A stretch of DNA of 64,000 nucleotides. Origin: Distichodus sexfasciatus. Taxonomy: Eukaryota > Chordata > Actinopteri > Characiformes > Distichodontidae. The notes beneath the pieces are model-generated. The model worked only from the letters and a program-made list of their open reading frames with translations. It had not been told where the DNA came from and ran no database searches. The stretch spans positions 4,952,259 through 5,016,258 of the forward strand of contig JAVGVS010000007.1 of assembly GCA_032718565.1 (NCBI GenBank), read 5' to 3'. The position numbers and the translations under genes were made by a program. Shown here piece by piece: positions 10,915-21,409 of the stretch; the first letter of the stretch is position 1; the number at the start of each line of letters is the position of its first letter.

Positions 10915-11046
10915 ATGAGCAAGGTACCATCCCCAAGCACTGCCCTTGGGCACTGCTAAAAACAAGCTGCCTTTATGGATGGGTCACATTTTGTTGTGGT
11001 ACGCTTTATGCTGGGCTATGTTCACAATGACCCACTAAAATTCACT
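10915..11046 (+). mobile_element. tRNA-derived SINE (family 1), degraded copy
   Basis: Begins at ATGAGCAAGGTACCATCCCC and keeps a corrupted CACTGC motif, TATGGATGGGTCACATTTTG, a TTGTGGTACGC version of the GTGGTGCACT motif and TTCACAATGACCCACTAAAA. It lies about 80 bases after the copy ending at 10835 and is clearly older. Confidence 0.65.
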
Positions 11047-11167
11047 AATGTTATAGGCAATGGCATGTTGAAAATAACTGCTGTTTTTTCTTTTCCTTAT
11101 CAGTCCTTAACATGCATTTCTTTATTCCAGTATCACACATTTATTTGCTTAAGGTTTCACCTATGGG

Positions 11168-11811
11168 CAGTGTTGGGGACTAACGGAATACATGTACTGG
11201 CGTTACGTATTTAGAATACAAAATAAGAGTAACTGTATTCCGTTACAGTTACCATTTAAATTGGTGATAATCAGAATACAGTTACTTTGTTGAAATAAAT
11301 GGATTACACGGCGGTCTTTTCCTGTTTCATATGTTAGGCTATCCCCTCTCTATCCCCTCTCTATCCCCTCTCTAATTTTGGTAATTCCACGCATTGCCGG
11401 AAACCCAAACAAACACACAATAAGAGGCTCTAATGTAAGTGTCCTGTTAATGTTGGTGGCGTCAGTTACACAATGGACCCGGAGCCAGCACAACAGAGCC
11501 AGCAGCGCCCGGGCAGGAATGCATTTCTTACTCGGAAATTTCGTCTTTGCTCCTCAACAGTATATTGTCCATTCAGAGAGATTTGGGCTTAACAGCCAAT
11601 TGGTAGAGAAAAACAAACAAGAATTTGCAGGATGTGATTGCTACATTCATGTAGTTGTAAAAAGCATGACAGTATATTAAGTAATCCAAAGTATTCAGAA
11701 TACGTTACTCACATTGAGTAACTTAACGGAATACATTACAAACTACATTTTGAGGCATGTATACTGTAATCTGTAGTGGAATACATTTTAAAAGTAACCT
11801 TCCCAACACTG
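11168..11811 (+). mobile_element. hAT-like DNA transposon (family A), complete nonautonomous copy
   Basis: The termini are CAGTGTTGGGGAC at the left and CTTCCCAACACTG at the right, giving a 10-base perfect terminal inverted repeat (CAGTGTTGGG). The flanks carry a perfect 8-base direct repeat, CCTATGGG, at 11160-11167 and 11812-11819. Eight-base target duplications are the hallmark of the hAT superfamily. The subterminal regions are rich in GTTAC/ACGGAATACA motifs in both orientations. The interior has an open frame (11378-11680) without recognisable transposase motifs, so the copy is probably nonautonomous. Confidence 0.85.
11339..11374 (+). repeat. Three tandem 11-bp units inside the hAT element
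   Basis: CTATCCCCTCT is repeated three times in perfect tandem, followed by CTAA. It lies inside the family-A hAT element and is a likely length polymorphism. Confidence 0.9.
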
Positions 11812-11819
11812 CCTATGGG

Positions 11820-12431
11820 AGTAGTTGCTAGAGTTACTTTTTTATTCCCAGCATTAAATGTTTATATTACTGCATATGACTATGATTATGATTCCTTATT
11901 ATAATAGTGTCAGGTTTCATCACGCCATGTACAAGGTCATACACACTGACTGCTAATAACACAAGCATTTACCAGGTGCGTTATGATCTTTCATTTGTCT
12001 ACCTTCCACAGCAAACCAGCAATGCATCAGACTCAGTTTGTTTTGTTTTTATGTACGCATCACAGATGAACTTCTATACATGTTCGTGTTTCTATACAAC
12101 ATATATTGATCCTCACTTGTGCATACGTGTGTACACATACACGCATGGATGCATACGCACATGCAAGCCTACACACACGGATGCGTACACACAGATATAC
12201 TGTGCTGCATGTGCAGAAATGGTGACATACAATGAAACGTATGCACCTGAACCATGTCCCCAAGGGCAACCCTGCAGAACCTCTGACTACACAGCAGAGA
12301 ACTGCTGGGGGATTATTGTGTGTACTGTGTGTCCTTCATGTGTGCATGCAGTATTTTATTGCATTACAGATCTGAATGAAAACCTTACTTTTTGATCATT
12401 AACCCTCAAAATGTATGACAATCTCAGAAAA
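11820..12431. other. Gene-free block, CA/TG-rich
   Basis: The region 12110-12200 is built from degenerate ACACA/GCATAC words, which produce His/Cys/Thr-rich open frames on both strands (11907-12395). No domain or codon pattern suggests a real gene. Confidence 0.5.
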
Positions 12432-12645
12432 AAAAACAAAACAAAATAGTTTTTTTCCTGTCCTTATGGTGGTGCTTCTTCTAACACAAATCAGAGAAAC
12501 AAAATTGTGTCATTCAAACTTAATCATCAAGGCACAACTTTGTACTTAAATGTGTAAAATTTTGCTTTTAAGGAACATTTTTGTGCTTTTAAGGGAACAT
12601 TTGCTAGAGCTGTACATAAGGGAACAAAAAAGTACACTTCAGTTG
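12432..12645 (+). repeat. Dispersed repeat X, copy 2
   Basis: Shares with 8090-8540 the ordered words TTTTTTCCTGTCCTTATG, CAGAGAAACAAAATTGTG, GCTTTTAAGGAACATTTTTG and CTGTACATAAGGGAACA/AAGTACACTTC. It is more compact than copy 1, so it is probably nearer the original arrangement of the repeat. Confidence 0.5.
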
Positions 12646-13202
12646 AGCTGTGCAACGAGCTGCAAGCGTTTGTGAGGGAATAGCAGAGTATCTCTCTAGT
12701 TTCAGCAGCCCTCAGGGCATCTTCACTCAGCTATATCCACTTTATTACACACGGCTTCAATGGAGCTGTGCAGCACTGATAACATGTTTGCAAATCCGGG
12801 GCTAACAAATGACACAACTCAGGTTCCTTACATCTTTACTGAATAGGAAAAAAATGCTTGGTTTGGCAGTCTGGTCCGTGCCAGTCACCAATTTAACTGT
12901 TACATGTTATGTTTGGAAGTCAAGCTGATTTGGTGTCATTAGAGTGTCCCGTTTGCTTTATGTTCACATAATTGTTTATGAGAATATGATTAAATTAAAG
13001 TAATATAATTAATATTAAATAATAAATAATTAAAATAATCAACAGATGACTGTGGAACTGGTATATCTTAAGACGAGTGTACTGGTCTAAGCTTTTGTAT
13101 TGAAAAGCTGATTTGGAGTCAAATAAAAAATCGTCAGCAATTGACTGTTGTGAAACTGTCCGCTGTTTTCACCAAGGCCTGTTTTGAGTTTCATTTAGAA
13201 GC

Positions 13203-13444
13203 ATTCATTCATTTGTTACCCAAACCGCTTAATACCTATCGGGGTCATGGGGACCGGAGCCTAACTCGAGAACTACGGGGGGACCAAAGCTGGGCAGGCG
13301 CCAACACACCGCAGGGCACACAATTCAGAGTCGCCAATTAACCTATATTGCATGCTTTTGGACTGTGAGAGGACATCAGAGCATCCAGAGAAAACCCATG
13401 CAAACACAGGGAGAGCATGCAAACTCCACACAGAAAGACCCCTG
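13203..13444 (-). mobile_element. Mermaid/DANA-type SINE, 5'-truncated
   Basis: Reverse-strand words match the copy at 13620-13968: ATTAACCTATATTGCATGC, TTTTGGACTGTGAGAGGA, GCATGCAAACTCCACACAG and AGAAAGACC. The right edge stops at the AAAGACC segment, so the tRNA-like head is missing. The left end carries ATTCATTCATTTG, the usual 3' tail of this family. It is inserted in the tandem array. Confidence 0.85.
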
Positions 13445-13619
13445 GACTTTCTTTTAGAATTCTAATGCTTGGGAATTTGTAGAAGTTCTTTACTTCCCAA
13501 AAGAAGGAGAAAAACCTTGTATCAATGATCTGGTTGTACGAGGTGACCAACTTTTGGAAGTACAAAAAATGTTTTTTAAAACTATTTTTACTATTTTACT
13601 TTTATACTAATTAACTTAT

Positions 13620-13968
13620 GGGCAGCACGGTGGTGCAGTGGTTAGTGCTACCACCTCACAGCGAGAAGGTCCTGGGTTCGAACCCTGGGGACAGCCATAG
13701 GGCCTTTCTGTGTGGAGTTTGCATGCTCTCCCCGTGTTCGCGTGGGTTTCCTCCCACAGTCCAAAGGCATGCACTGTAGCTTAACTGGTGACTCTAAATT
13801 GGCCCCGTAAAGTGTGAATGTGAGTGTAATTGTGTGACTGTGTGTGCCCTGCGGTGTGTTGGCGACTGCCCAGGGTTGTTTCCCGCCTTGTGCCTGTAAG
13901 TTCTCAGGATGGGCTCTGGTCCCCCCACAACCCCATTTGGGATTCAGCAGGTCGGAAAATGGATGGAT
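13620..13968 (+). mobile_element. Mermaid/DANA-type SINE, near full length
   Basis: The tRNA-like head reads GGCAGCACGGTGGTGCAGTG, GTTAGTGCTACCACCTCACA and GGGTTCGAACCCTGG (B box). Next come CTTTCTGTGTGGAGTTTGCA, TGCTCTCCCCGTGTTCGCG, GGTTTCCTCCCACAGTCC and a 3' part ending in GGAAAATGGATGGATGG. Head and body match the widespread fish Mermaid/DANA family (V-SINE type). It splits a unit of the surrounding tandem array. Confidence 0.92.
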
Positions 13969-14680
13969 GGACTATTTTACTTTTTACCAAGTCAAAAATA
14001 TTCAGCACAAAACCCTCATGATCCTTCAATCTTAAAATCGGTGTTTGTCTACACTGCTGTTTTTAGGGCGGCAAGTTTTTGTGGTTTCATTTAGAAGCAA
14101 GCATTTTTTTTAAATTCTCGTCCTTTTGGTACCAAATTACTGAACTGAAGTCCTTGACTTCTCAACTGAGAAAAATAACTTGTTTTAAGAGTCTGGTTTT
14201 AGCAGGTCACCAGCTTAAGCAGGACCAAAAAAGTCCCTTTTTATCAATTCAAAAATAATCAACAAAAAACCAACATGTACCTCAAATCTCATTATTTGTT
14301 GTCCTGTCCTGCCGTTTTTCAGGACGGCCGGTTATTGCTGTTTCATTTAGTAGAAAGCACTTTTTAAAATCCTTGATTACCAAATTACAGAACTGAAGTC
14401 CTCGACTTCCCAATAGAGAAATTATAAACTTGTTTTAAAGCAGATCACCAAGTTATGCAGGTCCTAATTTCATTTTACTTTGAGCATATTTAAAAACCTT
14501 TTTAGCTGACAACCCCCCCCCAAAAAATTTTTTTGTCGTTTGATCAAGCAAAAACCAACATGAACCTTACATCTTCTAATGACTATTGGCACACGCCGAT
14601 GTTTTCCAGGACGGAGAGGTTTCTGCCACTTCATTTAGAAGTGTAATTTAAAAAAAATCCCTATCCTGTGTTAAACGACT

Positions 14681-16095
14681 CGAGCTTCATCCTTAGAGGC
14701 CTGTGTCAGTCTCCAGCCCAGAACAATAGCCCGGCATCCTGTGCTAAGTGTTAGCGGCCAGTGCGCGCTGACGGACAGCTCTGGAACAGGGATAATGTGT
14801 CGTCTCTAGGTGCCAGCACAGCCCAAAGTGATAAACAGCAGCAACCCGAGCCAGAGCCAGAGGGCCGGAGAGGCCCGAAGACGCGCGCTTAATGCACCTC
14901 GCTCGCAAACACGTGCACCATCAAATATTAACCTCACCGCATCCTTGTGTCTCAGCGCGGTAGGCTTTTTAGGCCTCCTCCTTTATCCTCTAAAGCCGGC
15001 CACTGCTCCTTCTTTAAAACATGCTAATTCTGCATCTGGAACTTGTCCGTTTTCTTGTCTGGCTTTGGCATATTTATTGAAAGTTTATCACGCTTTATTA
15101 TTATTTTATTTTGGAGGTGTGACGGCGTAAATAGGCTCTTCGGAGGCCCTCCCCGGTCCCCGGCCAAGCCGTAATGGTAATGTAAACATGACTGGGTAAT
15201 TTGAATTCCGACAAAGTGAAGATTAGCCGTCGACCGGCGCTGGCGTGACGATTCTTTCTAAAATAATCCTGTTTTGATATGCATCGACGTCCCGGCAGGA
15301 ATTTTCAATTTGTTTTCCCATTGCTGCATGTAAACAAGCTTCAGTGTCTCCTTATCACTGGGAGGCACGGATGCCGAATAGACGTGCGTAAGCCTCCCGT
15401 CAGCCCTCGTGTCCCTCTCCCCACCGCCTCGAGTGTTGCTCGTCTGGGTTTCAACAAGTCCCCTTTTATCGTGGCTGAGGTGGAGGTTTTTTTTTTTTTT
15501 TTTTATGATGTATGTACCTGCAAATCATTTGCAAACATGAAGTCCCTCACAAGTGCACGTTCCCTGAATATGTTCTGCTTGAGGAGTTTTCGCCCATTCC
15601 GCTGACTGAATAGGCAAATGTGCAGGCTGTCGAAATCAAAATGGCCTCTTCGCCACCGAAATAATCGGACCCCCATCCTGGGGGCCCTGCAGCTGCTGAT
15701 AAATGTTTACCCACTGTGTTGATTGTGGAGCAATATGGCCGCTTAGAGAATTAGCCATTTCGAGAAAAAAAATATCTCAGACAACACAGTTAAGTCCAAA
15801 TGAAAGTTTGGCTGGTAACGGTTTAGTAGGGCTTCACACGGTTTCATATCTTTTGCAATGGCTTGCTGTCAGAGTTGTGCTGTTGCCGCTCCAGACAGCT
15901 GTTTTGCTGGTGATGAGGCATTTTATCGGGCTGAGATATAAGAAATTGTTGGGAAATAGGAAGTATGAGGTGTTGTCTCCTCATCACAGACTTAGTGCTC
16001 ATAACCGTGGAAAGTAACATGAGTATTTGCCAGGATTATAGGAATTATAGAATTGGCTGAGCCTAGCATTTGTTAGCTTGGCAAATTTGTTTTAG
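14681..16095. other. Gene-free block, CpG-richer, possible regulatory DNA
   Basis: The parts 14700-14960 and 15120-15300 have visibly more CpG than the surroundings (for example CGCGCGC, GACGGCG, CCGTCGACCGGCGC) and no SINE or transposon sequence. A poly-T run lies at 15487-15504. Open frames here (14810-15605) are short and unmatched. This mix is consistent with a conserved noncoding element or the edge of a CpG island, but I cannot show conservation. Confidence 0.35.
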
Positions 16096-16315
16096 AGCTG
16101 CATTACCAGTAGGGTGTTCGCCCTGTGAGCAGAAGGTCGCAGGTTCGAATCCAGGACCGGAAAAGTCACCACTGAGGTACTCATGAGCAAGGTAAGGTAG
16201 TGTCAGCTGCCCACTGCTCCTTCACGGATGGGTCAAATGCAGAGGTCACATTTGGTTGTGGTGCACTGTGTGCTGTCCTGTGGTGTGTTCACAATGACAA
16301 ATAATCACTCACTTT
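16096..16315 (+). mobile_element. tRNA-derived SINE (family 1)
   Basis: The head GCATTACCAGTAGGGTGTTC leads into a textbook B box, GGTTCGAATCC, at about 16143. Next are CACCACTGAGGTACTCATGA, a 30-base deletion around the CAAGCACTGCTCCCCAGG segment, then the full conserved 3' domain with the CAATGACAAATAATCACTCA tail. Confidence 0.88.
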
Positions 16316-16357
16316 AATTTAAGGAAAATTTCAACTAAATTGTTTTTTTTTTCACTA

Positions 16358-16705
16358 CAGTTAATATTCTGGAACCAGTATCACTTTTTAAAATTCTTTT
16401 AGTTCACTATTCAACTAGGACAGGAAGATAAGACAAAACACATATAATTTGTTGAGGTATTTTTAGTACACTTAATATTCTGGAATTAATATCACTAATA
16501 TAACCATGGAAAATGAGAATTTGTTTTTCAGAATTCACTAACCGTAATGTTTATTTGTTTAGCATATTTGTTTTTAATCTGCAGTTAGGAAAAAACTTTA
16601 ACCAAATTGAATTGTTATAGTTTATTTTACATCATACCTTATATACTTAATGTTCTCGATCCAATATCATTATTTAAAATTTTTCTTCACTAATCAACTC
16701 TTGAT
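16358..16705 (+). repeat. Decayed threefold repeat
   Basis: TTAATATTCTGG...AGTATCACT, followed by a TTCACTA...CAACT segment, occurs at 16361, again from about 16471 (CTTAATATTCTGGAATTAAT), and again from about 16646 (CTTAATGTTCTCGATCCAAT followed by ATCATT and TTCACTAATCAACT). Units are AT-rich with uneven spacing (about 110 and 175 bases). It may be a degraded tandem array. Confidence 0.5.
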
Positions 16706-17879
16706 GATGTTTTTTCTCATATAAATGAAATGTCTCCACTGGTGCACCATTAGCATATTGTTATACGCTAGCTGCCCTGATGATGTGGGTCATCTTGGCT
16801 TGAACTAGTGGGGCAGTTTTGATTAGAGGTGACCAGCAAGACGAGACTGTGGTCACTTGAATTACAAAACCCACACTTGATCCGATACCAAGGTTGATGT
16901 CCAGTTAGTGCTGACAGCTTAAATCGATTGGGGCCAGATCATTTACCACATAAATCGTTCCAGCCAGAGCGACGCTGGCAGTGTTTTTTTTCAGGAAGGT
17001 AAGAGCGTCAAGGTGTGCCTTTAGTAGGATGGGACGGGACAAAGAGAAACGCCATGTTTCCCCCACATAGCCATAGAGGCACAGCCTGAACCTTGTGCAT
17101 TCTTTGCCTTGCGCCGCGTGGGTTAGTTGTCGTGTTTATTCTAATTAGCATTATAATAGATATAGATCTACCTTTGTTTGAGGTCAGTTTGGAGACTTCA
17201 AGAATTCCGGTTACCGCTTTCCTGTCAGTCACGCCTTCACTTATTGACCTCGCATTGGATGTTGAATCAGACGCAATTGACCAGAGGAGGACAGGGAGGG
17301 AAATGTTGGTTGTTTCACAAGTGAGGTCAGTCAGCTGTCTCAGAAGACATCAAAGCCACGCTGCAGCTCAATATCAGCGAGCGCTGGCGAGCTACAGAGC
17401 CTCCAGTAAATATTGATTACACTGTAAAGCATTATTAGGCCAGAAGGCCTTTATTACTGTAACTGGCTATATTGCAATAATAAAACCTCGGTTGTGTATC
17501 GTTTTGATTTCATTGGGGATCCACAAAAGTACAATGTGATACACTTCTGGAGTTATGTGCGCCGCCGTCCCTCCAGAATACACTCTTTCTCTGTGCGCCG
17601 TTTTGCTCAAAAATGCTGTCTGTTTGGCTTAGCGCAGGAACGGCCAGAAACATCTCTATTGACTTTTCCCCTACACCGAACACAGACCCCCATCTGGCCT
17701 CCCGGGCCCGAGTGCACTTAAAAGAAAATGAGATGAGTTACTGCCCGGCGCGTCGAGTGCCGCTTTTAGGGTGTTTCTGCGAGTGAGGCTTAAAAGAACG
17801 AACAAAAAAAGTGTGAACGTGTGTCGCCAGGAACGGTGTGAATTATACCCACAATGCAAATCTACGTGGTTAAATTGGC
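16706..17879. other. Gene-free unique sequence
   Basis: No coding sequence or repeat is recognised. Frames at 17093-17416 and 17494-17721 are unmatched. The sequence is well mixed and without simple repeats. Confidence 0.45.
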
Positions 17880-18110
17880 AGAGTGAATTACCTTTTGATA
17901 CACCCCTCGTTAATCTCGCCTAATACAGCCACAGCGTGGCGTGAAAATCTCGGGCAGGCATGTGCATTAATGATTAGGCTGCGGAGTGGAATCATTACTA
18001 CCTTTAATGTTCCCGATCTAATTGAGACATTAATTAAAACCGGCCAGTCAGCTGAGAGGCCTTTAGAACCGTATTTAAATTCCGTTGAAATATTCTGGCA
18101 GAATACAGTG
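17880..18110. promoter_or_regulatory. Candidate conserved noncoding element rich in homeodomain sites
   Basis: Contains CATTAATGATTAGG at about 17965, CTAATTGAG at about 18018, ATTAATTAAAAC at about 18029 and further TAAT cores inside otherwise GC-balanced sequence free of transposon words. A closely similar 12-mer, CATTAATGATTA, recurs at about 53962. This is the composition of many vertebrate developmental enhancers. No conservation data were available, so the call rests on motif clustering alone. Confidence 0.3.
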
Positions 18111-18435
18111 GTATTGTGAGGTCTGCTGAATAACAAAAATCAGCGTTGGTACAGCGTTTGTGGATGCATAACAATCCGTCTTTATTAATGCCACATTTTT
18201 ATGTGTGTGTTTATGTGAAGGAGTGCTTTCTATCCAAGTTCATTTACCTCTTGAAAGACTGTCATTTTAGATCGAGTCACATTTCCAGATTTGATTTTTA
18301 AAGTACGTGTAGAGAAATGTACCCTGATTATCACCTAACACGACAAATTAAAATTATTAAAAAAATTAAGTGAAAGAAACAAACCGTATATATATAAAAT
18401 AGAGGTAAAATAAAAGTATGTATAATAATAGAGCC
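18111..18435. other. AT-rich gene-free sequence
   Basis: Nothing recognisable; AT-rich with short TATATATA. Confidence 0.5.
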
Positions 18436-18439
18436 TTCA

Positions 18440-18690
18440 CTGATCTCACTATTTCATATCAATGATTCGATTCGATTCAATTAAAAGCATTCAGTCAATT
18501 TTTCTGCATTACTTCACATTGCACGGAGATGGATCGCAGATAGGGCAGCCATAATTACAGGATGTTTTTATGCCGCAGCCAGAAAAACATCAAGCAATGT
18601 CATTATCATATAATTGGTTATGATCTGCTAATGCATTGATGCGGAATCATTCACGTTTGCATCACAATGCATCGATTGTGATTTGCCTTT
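18440..18690. repeat. Possible DNA-transposon fragment with GATTCGATTCGATTC motif
   Basis: GATTCGATTCGATTC near 18465 and ATGCATCGATTGTGA near 18670 recall terminal motifs of dispersed fish DNA repeats with ATCGATGCATCG words. The two ends are partly complementary, but no clear terminal inverted repeat or target duplication can be delimited. Confidence 0.3.
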
Positions 18691-19900
18691 GTTGTCGCAT
18701 ATAAGTAATACAAGAACTACATAAAACCAGAGGACTACAGAACTTGAATATCAGGCCTTGTTCTTAACTGCAGGACTTATTTAGACGTGTCTGAGGGCTC
18801 AGAATTGCACAATTTTTATTCCAAACAAGCAGTTTGTACTTTGCATTGCTAAATGCTTCAAACCCCTTAAAATTAAATTAAATATTACTACACCAAAGCA
18901 TAGTCCTTGGTGGCCTGGTCCCAATGACAAAGACACATATGCAGTCCCCTATGGCCAAACGTGTCTCACATGGCAAGCCATCTGGAACACTGAGCAGTGG
19001 CACAAATAGGGCCTACATGCCAGAGCTAGCAGGCTGCCATCTGCTTTGGCATGGGCAGTGTCATTAACACTGGACATTCCTTCAAGGAGAAGGTGGAGAT
19101 TGAGTGTAGGTATGCTACCGGAGCATAAGAATTTGCATATCATGCCTTCAATATTTATTTCCAAAAGCAAAATGAAGAAATAATAATTGAAAAAAAGACA
19201 AAAAATCACTTTCCAATTCCCTATCCTATATGTACTCAAATAAAAATGGAAAATATAGAAAATGCACATTCATATTCATTTGTATTATCAAATTGGAACA
19301 CAGAAATCTGTTAACAAAAACAAGATCACAGATGAAGAAGCTTCGAAACCACGGCCAAAGATAGAGATCTGCTTGGCTAAGTTGAGAGTGCTTTTTGAGA
19401 CTGAGAAGAATGCATGCCATGATTTATGCCATGCTGCAACATTCAGGTGACTCCACATGCCCAGAAATGTCAGTCAGAAATACCAAAATGCAAAATGGAA
19501 AATCAGAAAAAAACTTTTTATTTGTCTTTCATATTATGGTGTTGGTTTTCTCATTTGGTCAGCAGAACTATCACCACTTGGTCCCTCAGCAAGACCTTGA
19601 CCCCAAGTTAAAAAAGGCAATGGAAGCCGCTGCAGAAGTCTCATAATGTCATTTTGGGTTATTTTAGACTGAGGTTTGTATAGAGTCATTTAGTCCTCTT
19701 TTTCATAAAATTAGTTCAGATTGGTTCAATCGTAGTAGAACCCAAAATGACTTTTGAGACTTGCATTTATCAGACATGTGACATCAATCCCAAGCTGAGG
19801 AGTTTTATTGTTTGTCACCTCTAGGCTCAAGGCAGTTGGACTTCAGCCATGGATGCTCACCTCTCTCTCTGTTTGTCCTGACCTATTCCTCAACCTGCTA
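18691..19900. other. Gene-free unique sequence
   Basis: No gene, RNA or named repeat is seen. Several short frames (18949-19646) overlap on both strands without similarity to anything I recognise. Confidence 0.5.
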
Positions 19901-19962
19901 ACACACACACACACACACATATACATATACACAGAGAGACACACAGAGATACACACACACAT
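19901..19962. repeat. (CA)n/(ATAC)n compound microsatellite
   Basis: ACACAC units grade into ATACATATACAC and ACACAGAGA words; an imperfect compound dinucleotide repeat. Confidence 0.9.
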
Positions 19963-20009
19963 GTGGCTGCGGTGGGCTCCCTGTGTCCTCAGGTCCACAG
20001 ACAGAGGAG

Positions 20010-20420
20010 ACGAGGTATCGGTTGTCCCTTAATATTTTATCGTTTCCTTCAAAGGGGCCGGCAGCTTCTCCTGAGCTAGGCGTTTCTGTTTGGCACGGGA
20101 GCTTCCCGCCCGTTTCCTGGCCTCGTCTAGCGTTACCCAGCTCTCCCTTCTCCACTGATGCTGTGCTATCGCTTCTATCTCCCACCCCACTCCATCGATC
20201 GCATACGGAACACCCCCTTTAAGCTCAACAAAAATCCAGACGACTTCCATCGCCATCTGCGGTTAGCGGGCGTCTGCCGGAGAACCGTCGCTTCGGGTTG
20301 GGGTTGCGTTCCTGGGGTTAGGGAGTGAGCAAACTCTCTCACTTTTTTTGGAAGGGTCCCGAGAGTTCAGGCCGAGCATTTGCATTCGCGCGGAGGCTCC
20401 GCAACTCGGCCCGAACTCAA
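20010..20420. promoter_or_regulatory. CpG-enriched block
   Basis: CpG dinucleotides are frequent from about 20010 (GACGAGGTATCGG) through ATCGATCGCATACGG, GCGGTTAGCGGGCGTC, GAACCGTCGCTTCGGG and TTCGCGCGGAGGC, unlike neighbouring DNA. Overlapping frames on both strands are a by-product. It could be a CpG-island shore, a distal element or an unannotated promoter. No TATA box, start codon context or exon was identified. Confidence 0.3.
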
Positions 20421-20923
20421 GCAAGCAAGCAAGCATAAATAACTTTAAAAAACAGAGTTGATTCACCGCAAGTGTCCAATTACCAGTGTGAAAACGAACA
20501 GAGCGGATGGACGTTTGGACGGGGCTTGAGTAAAAGCAGAGCTTGGACTTCAAAGATATTAAAAGGGTATAAAGTTCCCCAAGACTTCATGAATATTGCA
20601 ATAGTCTAAAGTCACTCCCCCAATCTGAAAAAGAAACTTCTGAAGATTTCTTTTTTCTTTTCCTACGCTACATAGGCCTCGCCCATTAACTATTTAAGTG
20701 CACATGGGGCTTAATGCGGGAGTGGACAGCATGTTAATGAAAGTCAGAATGGAGGCCTAACCCTTTCCACTTCATATCTGCTTTTAAATCTTGGCCAAGT
20801 AATATTTACTGTTTTTATTTGCGTGCCCTTGGCCTGCACCTTTAACCAGAATATCTGCAATAATCCATTGATGTTTCTCTTTTTTGCATAAATTAAAGAG
20901 TGTAAAAACACACTGCAGTCAGC
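20421..20923. other. Gene-free unique sequence
   Basis: Nothing recognisable apart from short AAGC direct repeats at about 20418-20433. Confidence 0.5.
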
Positions 20924-21409
20924 CAGTGTTCTAACTAAAATTAGATACGCTACTAACATATTTATTCAGTAGCTTATCAGTAGCAAAGCTACTTTACAAA
21001 TGCTGTAGTTTTAAAAGTAACCTTTTTATTTACAAATAGTGCAGCATGTCAAAACACTTCATTGTTACAAAATATATTTTTATGTTTCTGTTTTTACAAA
21101 GACAGGTATTTTTGTTCACTTCTGATTGGTCTTGAATTGGCTGAAGTGGCATCCGATAGGCTTCCATGCTTGTGCAGAACATTCACATTGCATCACAGTG
21201 TGCTCTTGGTAGCTGCAAGATGGAATTGAAAGATGTTCACCTTAGTAAAGATAGAAGCAAGAGTCTCTGGCCATGAAATTGCTTCAGCGTAACTAACCCT
21301 TATCTTCTTTTTCTCTGTAGCTTGCCGTGTAGTTAGAAATTGCAGCTTGACAGCAGCTTAGCTACTTTTAATCATAAGTAGCAAGTTAAAAGTAGCTTCC
21401 CTAACATCG
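20924..21409 (+). mobile_element. Nonautonomous hAT-like element (family B)
   Basis: Left end CAGTGTTCTAACTA and right end AGCTTCCCTAACATCG are decayed forms of CAGTGTTGGGGAAGC and its reverse complement. The interior shares TCAGTAGCTTATCAGTAGC, AATGCTGTAGTTTTAAAAG, TGAAGTGGCATCCGATAGGC, CATCACAG and CATGAAATTGCTTCAG with the element at 8577-9217. The flanks (CAGTCAGC and AATTCAGA) agree at 5 of 8 positions, so a target duplication is at best decayed. Confidence 0.65.

Larger units (their letters stand above)
12840..14680 (+). repeat. Decayed tandem array of about 255-300 bp units
   Basis: The ordered anchor words TTTCATTTAGAAG, GAAGTCCTTGACTTC and TCTGGTTTTAGCAGGTCACC recur. The TTTCATTTAG anchor occurs at about 13189, 14085, 14341 and 14630 (the last as CTTCATTTAG). 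The spacing from 14085 to 14341 is 256 bases and to 14630 is 289. The 896 bases between 13189 and 14085 fall to about 300 after removing two SINE insertions. A SINE-free trace of a further unit (TCTGGTCCGTGCCAGTCACC) lies at about 12868. Units are heavily diverged and no coding is seen. Confidence 0.65.

Noticed and set aside
16096..16180. Possible true tRNA gene (A and B boxes present)
   Set aside because: The tRNA-like head is fused to the conserved SINE body and does not close into a cloverleaf acceptor stem; the same head recurs in many copies.
18440..18690. Complete DNA transposon with GATTCGATTC ends
   Set aside because: No matching terminal inverted repeat or target duplication could be found; kept only as a low-confidence fragment.
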